From Novosphingobium sp. FSW06-99 (GTDB lineage: Bacteria > Pseudomonadota > Alphaproteobacteria > Sphingomonadales > Sphingomonadaceae), in NCBI RefSeq assembly GCF_001519065.1, contig NZ_KQ954253.1, forward strand, positions 258,087 to 322,086: a DNA stretch of 64,000 nt. The letters run 5' to 3'. Within the stretch, counting starts at the first letter, position 1. The number at the start of each line of letters is the position of its first letter. Both the position numbers and the translations under genes were made by a program. This document shows positions 58,832-64,000 of the stretch, piece by piece. The notes below the pieces were generated by a model that had not been told where the DNA came from, did no database searches, and saw nothing but the letters and a program-made list of their open reading frames with translations.

Positions 58832-58847
58832 TTTTCGTGGTTAATTT

Positions 58848-60659
58848 TCAGTGCGCACCGCAACACAGGTGGGCAACCCGTGCCAGGATCTGATCGGGCT
58901 CGACCGGTTTGTACAAGGTTTCCATACTGGCACCCGCAGCCATCGCCACGCGATCGGGATGGGTGTCACCGGTTACCAGCAACGCGGGGATCATGGCCCC
59001 GCTGCGCAGACGCACCGCCGCCACCACGTCGAGCCCGCTGCACCCCGCACGCAGCCGGAAATCGCAGATCACCAGATCGGGCTGCCGGTTGCGCGCATGC
59101 GCCAGCGCCTGATCGCGGTCTTCTGCCGCATCGACGCTGTGCCCGGCGGCGATCAGGACGGCCGACAGGCCCTTGCGCACTGCATCGTCATCATCGACGA
59201 TCAGGATATGCCGCCGGGCGGTTTCGCCTGGCAGTGCGGGCACCGCCTGCTGCGGCGCGCCGGGCCGGGCCACCGGGGTCTGGTCCGACCGTGGCAGCGC
59301 GAACCGGAACACGCTCCCGCGTCCTTCGACCGAACGCACTTCGATCGCGCTACCGAGCAGCCGCGCCAGCCGCGTGGCAATCGCCAGCCCCAGTCCCAGC
59401 CCCTTGCGCCGGTCGCGCTCGGGATTGGCCAACTGGACGAATTCACCGAAAATGGCGCCCAACTGGTCTGCCGCGATGCCGACCCCGCTGTCCCACACTT
59501 CAACCACGATACGGTCGCCCCGGCGACGACACCCCACCAAGACTCCGCCCTGCCGGGTGTAACGGATGGCGTTGCTGACCAGATTGATCACGATCATCTT
59601 GACCAGCGCCGGGTCGGATTCGACCACGGCCTGGCAATCGTGGGTGCGATAGACGATGCGCTTTTCATCGGCCAGAATACCGATTTCCTGTTCGACCATG
59701 CCCAGCACGTCACCGATCACGAACGGTTCGACCTGCGGCTCGATCACCCCCGCCTCGGACCGCGAAAAATCGAGCAGGGTGTCGAGCATCGATGACGACG
59801 CGGTCAGCGCCGCCTTGCAATTGCGCACCGTTTCACGCTGTTCGCGATCGAGCGGCGTGCGTTCCAGCAGCGCGAGAAACAGCCCCAGTGCATGGATCGG
59901 CTGGCGAAGATCATGGCTGGCGGCGGCCAGCACGGTCGATTTCGACGCGTTGGCGGCATCCGCGTCACGCCTTGCGGCATCGACCGCGGCAATCTCGGTG
60001 TGCAATTGCCCGACCAGCCGCGCGTTGGCGATGCTCAGCATGATATGTTCGTGAAAGGTGCGACTGGTGACCCGCGAATTGTTATACATGCCAAGGCAAT
60101 AGAGGATCAGCAGGATCGGGATGGCAAAGGCGGTGGAGTTGGTGGCGAACAGCCCGCGCTCCAGCACCAGGATCACCGCCTGGCATGCCGCAAAGGTCAG
60201 CAGATACGTGGCGTGAACCGGGGCATAGGGGCCATATGTGCTGGCCCCGCCCGCCACGATCCCGGCCAGGATCATCACCACGATGGCCAGTTGCGTGGGC
60301 GTGCCATGCTGGCTTGCCACCCAGACCAGACTGGCCCAGCCGATGGCATGGCAGGCCTGCGTGATCACCAGCCGGCGCGCCATCCAGCGCGGATGGGCCT
60401 CCAGCGCGGCTTCGCTGGTGAACCAGCGCAGTTCGATCTGGGTTTCCAGTTTGAGCGCGATCTGCACGCCCAGCCAGATCCACACTTGCGGCTGCTGATC
60501 GCGCAAGACCAGCGCGGCGAGCATCGAAATCGTCAGTGTCGACCATGCGGTGTGGCCGATCATGCCATAGACCGGCCGGATCTTCTCGATCAGCAGCGCA
60601 GTGTCGGACAGCGCCTGCCCCGGGGGCACGGACCCTGGCGAAAGGGCCCGCTTCGTCAC
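58848..60659 (-). CDS. Hybrid sensor histidine kinase with C-terminal receiver
   Basis: 603 residues from a GTG at 60659 that overlaps the LuxR-gene stop (GTGA). The N-terminus has about six membrane segments (for example IGHTAWSTLTISMLAALVL, QLAIVVMILAGIVAGGAST). A HisKA helix with the phospho-His (AAASHDLRQPIHALGLFLAL), an ATPase domain (NAIRYTRQGGVLVG, WDSGVGIAADQLGAIF) and a receiver with LVICDFRLRAGCSG follow. The DLRQPIHALG group usually works with a LuxR-type regulator, which is the gene just upstream. The frame continues upstream as antisense of that gene; this part is not coding. It probably controls the TPS operon next to it. Confidence 0.88.
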   Translation of the reverse strand: MTKRALSPGSVPPGQALSDTALLIEKIRPVYGMIGHTAWSTLTISMLAALVLRDQQPQVWIWLGVQIALKLETQIELRWFTSEAALEAHPRWMARRLVITQACHAIGWASLVWVASQHGTPTQLAIVVMILAGIVAGGASTYGPYAPVHATYLLTFAACQAVILVLERGLFATNSTAFAIPILLILYCLGMYNNSRVTSRTFHEHIMLSIANARLVGQLHTEIAAVDAARRDADAANASKSTVLAAASHDLRQPIHALGLFLALLERTPLDREQRETVRNCKAALTASSSMLDTLLDFSRSEAGVIEPQVEPFVIGDVLGMVEQEIGILADEKRIVYRTHDCQAVVESDPALVKMIVINLVSNAIRYTRQGGVLVGCRRRGDRIVVEVWDSGVGIAADQLGAIFGEFVQLANPERDRRKGLGLGLAIATRLARLLGSAIEVRSVEGRGSVFRFALPRSDQTPVARPGAPQQAVPALPGETARRHILIVDDDDAVRKGLSAVLIAAGHSVDAAEDRDQALAHARNRQPDLVICDFRLRAGCSGLDVVAAVRLRSGAMIPALLVTGDTHPDRVAMAAGASMETLYKPVEPDQILARVAHLCCGAH

Positions 60660-61243
60660 AACAGGCCCAGGTTCTGCGCGTGAAACACCGCCTGGGCACG
60701 GCTGGCCGCCTGCAATGTCTTCAAAATCTGCTGCACATGGCCCCGCACCGTGAATTCCGAGATATCCAGCAGCTTGGCGATGGCCTTGTTCGAATGGCCC
60801 GACCCCAGCAAGTGCAGCACTTCGATCTGGCGTCGGCTGAGCGCCGGGGCCTGCTGATCGCCTACACTGTCGCTGCCCGGGCCCAGCACGGTGCGCAGTA
60901 CCGCGCTGAACCGCTCGGGCGAATCCGATTTCATCACCACATCCGATGCACCCGCGTCGATCACGCGCCGAAGCGCCGTGCGGCTGCGCTCGGCAGTCAC
61001 CACGATCACGGCAGTGCCCGGCCAGCGCAGCCTGATCAGCGGAATCGCATCGTGCCCGTCGATTCCGTCGAGATGCAGATCGAGCAACACGACATCGGGC
61101 GCGACCGGAGAATGATCGAACGCAGCCCCCAGCGAAGCAAACGAATGAAACCGCACGTGGGGCCACCCCTGCCTGACAATATGGGCGATTCCGGTCCGAA
61201 AAAGCTCGTGATCGTCAATTGCAACAACAGTTACTGGCCGCAC
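60656..61243 (-). CDS. LuxR/NarL-type response regulator
   Basis: 195 residues. Receiver domain 1-120 with VVAIDDHELFRTG, phospho-Asp in VVLLDLHLDGIDG and KSDS; LuxR helix-turn-helix 135-190 (LSRRQIEVLHLLGSGHSNKA, LDISEFTVRGHVQQILKTL). A GTG at 61243 starts it; no earlier start. Its stop overlaps the GTG of the hybrid kinase gene, so the pair forms a two-component system. Direct targets are not shown; the TPS operon begins one gene downstream. Confidence 0.9.
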   Translation of the reverse strand: MRPVTVVAIDDHELFRTGIAHIVRQGWPHVRFHSFASLGAAFDHSPVAPDVVLLDLHLDGIDGHDAIPLIRLRWPGTAVIVVTAERSRTALRRVIDAGASDVVMKSDSPERFSAVLRTVLGPGSDSVGDQQAPALSRRQIEVLHLLGSGHSNKAIAKLLDISEFTVRGHVQQILKTLQAASRAQAVFHAQNLGLL

Positions 61244-61410
61244 GTGCTGGAGCCCCGCAGTTCAATCCGGTTTGCGACAGCCCTGCCCTGGTCCAGGGCA
61301 GAACTGCAAACGCGGATACACCATATCGCGGTGGCGTCACGCGGCAAGCTGGCATGTGTAAGGCATGCCCCCCAAACCAGGCCCCCTGGCCCGGGCCGGT
61401 GTGTCCGGCG

Positions 61411-62211
61411 TCAGGCCGCCGCCGTCCGGTTGGACACCGACGCCTCGCACGCCGCCTGGTCCAGCAATCCGGCCTGCAACGGCGAAAGGCGCAAGTGACC
61501 GCCCGACAGAAACCGGCCTTCGCCATAGCGGACCGTCACCGGCCCATCGGCCTCGACATGCGCAAAGGCCGCAGTCTGCGGATCGAGCGTGGCCACCCGG
61601 CACCCCTGCAGAGTCACCGGCCTGCCCAGATCGAGACCAATCAGATCGGTGATCGGCACCAGGGCGTGGAGGCAGAACACGAAGGCCGGCGAAGCGGTGT
61701 TGTCGATCAGGGCGCTCAACCGGTCCCACCCCACGATCGGGGCGCGGCGCAGCCGTGCGCCACGTTGCAGATATTCCTGCGCCGCGTTGACGTTGCGCGA
61801 AGCCTTGCGAAATTCGTTGACGCGATAGCCCAGGCTGCACAGCGCGAATTGCAGGGCGCGCGTGATCAGCAACCCGGGCGCGCCACGCAATATTCCGTTC
61901 GAATGGATCAGGCCATCGGTCAACGAAGGTTCCGCGCTGAAGCAGAACAGCACTTCGCAACGATCGTGGCTGGCAAACAGATCGGCAATCTGCCCGTCGA
62001 AACACCCCGTGCCCGCCCCGGCATAATGCGCATCGATGATACGCGCGGCAAAGGCATTGAGCTGCCCCAGCGACCAGCCCGGATTGCGCCCGCGCCACAG
62101 CGGCGCGGGCTGACCAGTCCCGGATATCCGCGCCGCCGTGGTCCGTCCGGCCAGCAGGGCATCGACATTGGCGAAATCGGCCTGGTCGAGAAATGCGCGG
62201 ATCATCGACAT
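61411..62211 (-). CDS. Hypothetical protein (266 aa), third gene of the small operon
   Basis: No family recognised. Cytoplasmic-looking, with no signal peptide and no clear membrane helix. Notable stretches are the N-terminal MSMIRAFLDQADFANVDALL, the central RDRCEVLFCFSAEPSLTDGL-like region and the end, SGGHLRLSPLQAGLLDQAAC. It contains seven cysteines. The start overlaps the end of the TM protein gene by 10 bases (62202-62211), indicating translational coupling to it. The stop is 167 bases before the LuxR regulator gene, on the same strand, so it might also run into that transcript. Function unknown. Confidence 0.75.
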   Translation of the reverse strand: MSMIRAFLDQADFANVDALLAGRTTAARISGTGQPAPLWRGRNPGWSLGQLNAFAARIIDAHYAGAGTGCFDGQIADLFASHDRCEVLFCFSAEPSLTDGLIHSNGILRGAPGLLITRALQFALCSLGYRVNEFRKASRNVNAAQEYLQRGARLRRAPIVGWDRLSALIDNTASPAFVFCLHALVPITDLIGLDLGRPVTLQGCRVATLDPQTAAFAHVEADGPVTVRYGEGRFLSGGHLRLSPLQAGLLDQAACEASVSNRTAAA

Positions 62212-62471
62212 GGCGGGGAACTCCTGTGGTCTTGCGACGATCGGCCTGACGGCACCTGGCGGGACATGGATGCCGGCGGACAGCCCTCGCTGCCGCTCGG
62301 CATGTCGTGACGAAGAACCCCACGCAGATCATCGAGCATCCGCTGACGGGCAAGCGCGTCCCGCTCGGCAGAGCGGCGCAGCCACCACGGCAATATGTAG
62401 AAGGCAATGACCAGCAATGCCGTCGCGGCGGCCACCGCGCCATAAGTCGATGCCAGCGCGCCCGACGTCAT
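62202..62471 (-). CDS. Small single-TM hypothetical protein, second gene of the small operon
   Basis: 89 residues starting at the ATG at 62471. One membrane helix (TYGAVAAATALLVIAFYILPWW) is followed by a basic linker and a helical, charged tail (RRSAERDALARQRMLDDLRGVLRHD), then a Ser/Pro/Arg end. This suggests a short exported N-terminus and a cytoplasmic tail. Both ends overlap neighbours (ATGA at 62468-62471 with the first gene, 10 bases with the third), which supports a real coupled operon. Longer frames to the right on this strand are not coding. Family unknown. Confidence 0.72.
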   Translation of the reverse strand: MTSGALASTYGAVAAATALLVIAFYILPWWLRRSAERDALARQRMLDDLRGVLRHDMPSGSEGCPPASMSRQVPSGRSSQDHRSSPPCR

Positions 62472-62656
62472 GGCGCGATGCCCTGGTCTGGCTCGGCACT
62501 GCCACACCGCCCGGCATCGGGCACCAGCTTTTCCGCACGTTCGATGCACTGGCACAGACAGGCCGCCACCAGATAACATTGATTCTTGTCGATATAGGCA
62601 AGGCAGGCGCGCAATGATTGCAGCAACTGCGCCTTGTCGGTGATGGGATATGTCAT
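62468..62656 (-). CDS. Small Cys-rich hypothetical protein, first gene of the small operon
   Basis: 62 residues, MTYPITDKAQLLQSLRACLA onward, mostly helical. Six cysteines (18, 27, 33, 35, 37, 51), three of them in CLCQC, could bind metal or iron-sulfur or be redox-active. No signal peptide. Ends in an ATGA overlap with the TM-protein gene. The longer in-frame extension to 62899 is unlike the coded part and is left out. I do not recognise the family; the short helical style recalls the 88-residue protein at 7505-7771. Confidence 0.65.
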   Translation of the reverse strand: MTYPITDKAQLLQSLRACLAYIDKNQCYLVAACLCQCIERAEKLVPDAGRCGSAEPDQGIAP

Positions 62657-62812
62657 CTGCGCGCCCGCCCTCTTGGCTGTTCGATCGTCTGCACAGGCGG
62701 ACGGCGTGACGCGGTCCGGCACCGTTGCAATCCGTGGCCGCCACTGCCCCTGACGGACGAAGCGTGGCCAGCCGCGTTGATTGAACGGGTATCGGAGCGG
62801 TCCGGTGAAGTC

Positions 62813-62828
62813 TTGTAAACAATTGTAA
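62813..62828. repeat. TTGTRAACAATTGTAA motif, copy 1
   Basis: TTGTAAACAATTGTAA, AT-rich in a GC-rich region, with the palindromic core ACAATTGT. It is 157 bases upstream of the small operon. Same orientation and one base different from copy 2, with 77 bp between starts. Confidence 0.6.
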
Positions 62829-62889
62829 AGGTGGGCGCAGACCCCGCGACGCAGCACCGCCAGCCGCAAAGACGGCAGACTGTCACGGT

Positions 62890-62905
62890 TTGTGAACAAT
62901 TGTAA
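62890..62905. repeat. TTGTRAACAATTGTAA motif, copy 2
   Basis: TTGTGAACAATTGTAA, 128 bases before the OmpR-type regulator gene. With copy 1 it lies in the divergent region and fits a protein binding two sites about seven helical turns apart. Confidence 0.6.
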
Positions 62906-63032
62906 CTTGTGGGGGCGAACCCGCCGGGGCCTGCGGTTTGTACTGGCGCAGCGGGCAGCGGGGCCTATGTATGGTGGGGGCGTCGGGACAATGCGACAAA
63001 CCCGTGTATGGAGACGATGACTGACAGGCGTA

Positions 63033-63755
63033 ATGCCTGTTTTATCGAAGCGGCGATATATGGTGATGATTGCGTTCCTCGATGATGATCAGGACTTTCA
63101 GGCCATTGCCCGACGCTGGCTGTCGAACACCGAATTTTCGAGCATCGGTTTCAAGAACGGTCGCGAACTCATTCGGTCGCTCCACGATCACAGTGTCGAC
63201 ATGTTCGTGCTCGACTGGAACCTGCCCGATCTGTCAGGCATCCGCGTGCTGGAATGGATCCGCAACCAGTTGGGCGACAAAGTGCCGGTGCTGATGCTCA
63301 CCAGCCGTACCGATGATGACGACATTATTGCTGCCTTGACTGCGGGTGCCGACGATTTCGTGTCAAAGCCCGTGGGCGAGCGCATCCTGCTGGCGCGTCT
63401 GCGCGCGCTGGCCCGGCGCCTGCATCGCACGGTTCCCAACCTCGCCACCGAGACCTATGGGCGGTACAGTTTCGAAAATGCCCAGCGCCAGTTGATGCTC
63501 GACGGGCAGGCGATCGATGTCACGCTCAAGGAGTTGCAACTGGCCCTGATGTTGTTCCGCAATCTCAACGTGGCGGTGTCGCGCGCCCATATCATGGAGG
63601 CGATCTGGGGCATGACCCCATCGCCCGACAGCCGCACCCTCGACATCCACATCTCGAAAATCAGACGCAAGCTGATGTTACGGCCAGAGAATGGCTTTTT
63701 GCTGCAACCGATCTACGGTTACGGCTATCGACTGGAAGAGGTAAGCGAAGCATGA
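63033..63755 (+). CDS. OmpR-type winged-helix response regulator
   Basis: 240 residues. Receiver with MIAFLDDDQDFQAIARRWL, phospho-Asp in MFVLDWNLPDLSG, TSRTDDD and SKPVGERILL; winged-helix end with VTLKELQLALMLFRNLNVAV, DSRTLDIHISKIRRKLML and GYGYRLEEV. Start uncertain: ATG at 63033, 63060 or 63066 in frame, while the strongest Shine-Dalgarno (GGAGACG) serves a 22-codon frame starting at 63017 that overlaps this gene. The stop overlaps the LysM gene (ATGA). It is divergent from the small operon, which it may control through the repeated motif. No kinase gene is within view. Confidence 0.88.
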   Translation: MPVLSKRRYMVMIAFLDDDQDFQAIARRWLSNTEFSSIGFKNGRELIRSLHDHSVDMFVLDWNLPDLSGIRVLEWIRNQLGDKVPVLMLTSRTDDDDIIAALTAGADDFVSKPVGERILLARLRALARRLHRTVPNLATETYGRYSFENAQRQLMLDGQAIDVTLKELQLALMLFRNLNVAVSRAHIMEAIWGMTPSPDSRTLDIHISKIRRKLMLRPENGFLLQPIYGYGYRLEEVSEA

Positions 63756-64000
63756 GGCGATGGCCCGGCCTGGCAATCGCGCTTGTCGCGGGGGCCCATG
63801 GCGCCGCGAAAGCGGGCGAGACGACGATGGACCACTATACCGTGCGCGCGGGCGACACCCTGGCGATGCTGGAACGCACAGGCCTGGCCGGGCACGGCGC
63901 GCTGGCCCGTGTGGTTCGCATCAATCACATCCGCTCGCCGCGCCTGCTCCAGATCGGACAAGTGCTGCGCATTCCGCGCGACCTGTTGCGCGATGAAGGC
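63752..64000 (+). CDS. LysM-domain exported protein, start only (runs off the right edge)
   Basis: 83 residues seen, cut by the window end. Signal peptide MRRWPGLAIALVAGAHGAAK, then a LysM domain: HYTVRAGDTLAMLERTGL, VVRINHIRSPRLLQIGQVLRIP. LysM binds peptidoglycan or chitin-like sugars. In related bacteria a FecR domain often follows, but that part lies outside. The start overlaps the stop of the response regulator gene, so the two are co-translated and probably act in one envelope-sensing pathway. Confidence 0.75.
   Translation, partial: MRRWPGLAIALVAGAHGAAKAGETTMDHYTVRAGDTLAMLERTGLAGHGALARVVRINHIRSPRLLQIGQVLRIPRDLLRDEG

Larger units (their letters stand above)
62657..63032. other. Divergent intergenic region with repeated motif
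   Basis: 376 bases between the small minus-strand operon and the OmpR-type gene. It holds the two TTGTRAACAATTGTAA copies and presumably both promoters. No protein or RNA gene recognised. Confidence 0.5.

Noticed and set aside
60660..61166. Extra N-terminal part of the hybrid kinase frame
   Set aside because: It is antisense-like Arg/Gly/Cys-rich sequence within the LuxR gene in another frame. The GTG at 60659 overlapping the LuxR stop is the better start.
63017..63085. 22-codon frame with GGAG ribosome site overlapping the OmpR-type start
   Set aside because: Could be a leader peptide, but no conserved feature is visible and the region is short; only mentioned with the regulator gene.
1..64000. 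tRNA, rRNA, riboswitch, integrase, transposase, att sites
   Set aside because: Read for cloverleaf-like stems, conserved rRNA, integrase or transposase motifs and flanking repeats; nothing convincing was found.

Overview
The window is high-GC DNA from an alphaproteobacterium, most likely an aromatic-degrading member of the Sphingomonadales such as a Novosphingobium-type organism. This rests on gene content and style: NrsF/SigF-controlled bufferin genes, an RcnB-like protein, a TonB receptor next to a Baeyer-Villiger monooxygenase/acyl-CoA ligase/Fe-alcohol dehydrogenase cluster, HWE/HisKA_2 signalling and many MarR/TetR/LysR/GlxA regulators. I cannot name the species. I saw no tRNA, rRNA, CRISPR, IS element or prophage gene.

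Layout. 1-2460: end of a transaldolase-family aldolase and a secreted GH67 alpha-glucuronidase (hemicellulose use). 2470-5619: MarR-EmrA-EmrB efflux operon. 5680-8509: an RNA/cold group with a DEAD-box helicase, a small unknown protein, an IF-1 paralogue with a Gly/basic tail, and a cold-shock protein. 8674-13301: carotenoid-cleavage-type oxygenase plus membrane protein facing a TetR regulator, then an HCCA-isomerase-like protein, an SDR and an HxlR regulator; both regulators have clear palindromic operators. 13268-16443: class II amidotransferase, DctA-type transporter, and a divergent Ohr/OhrR pair with operator boxes. 16489-20867: a complete bufferin (metal-binding peptide) locus: RcnB-like protein, BufA1, BufA2, BufB (DUF692 MNIO), BufC, NrsF and SigF. 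Three copies of an identical GTAAC(C/T)-N16-CGAA promoter sit before bufA1, bufA2 and sigF. 20886-32519: DJ-1/isonitrile-hydratase and GlxA pair, a GAF-GGDEF-EAL protein, an astC/astD-like pair with a LysR regulator, a Gly/His/Tyr-rich exported protein, an aldehyde dehydrogenase, and an unusual response regulator-HTH-PAS-histidine kinase fusion.

32537-43733 is a catabolic cluster: TauD dioxygenase, BVMO, acyl-CoA ligase, TetR, Fe-dependent dehydrogenase, an AMACR-like family III CoA protein, an MBL hydrolase and a TonB receptor. Three of its intergenic regions share a TACNNNNNAGTATAT motif, suggesting one regulon for an unknown, probably ketone- or branched-acyl-type substrate. 43996-61243 is a two-partner secretion system: a 4323-residue TpsA adhesin with recent internal duplications, its TpsB porin, and an adjacent hybrid kinase/LuxR regulator pair. 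61411-62656 holds three overlapping small genes of unknown function, transcribed away from an OmpR-type regulator and a LysM protein that runs off the right edge. The intergenic DNA between them carries two copies of a TTGTRAACAATTGTAA motif.

The most coherent systems are the SigF-bufferin regulon, the TAC-N5-AGTATAT catabolic regulon, the TPS locus with its kinase, and the small unknown operon on the right. Start codons were re-chosen where Shine-Dalgarno sites, ATGA overlaps or family N-termini argued for it; all functions are sequence-based inference.
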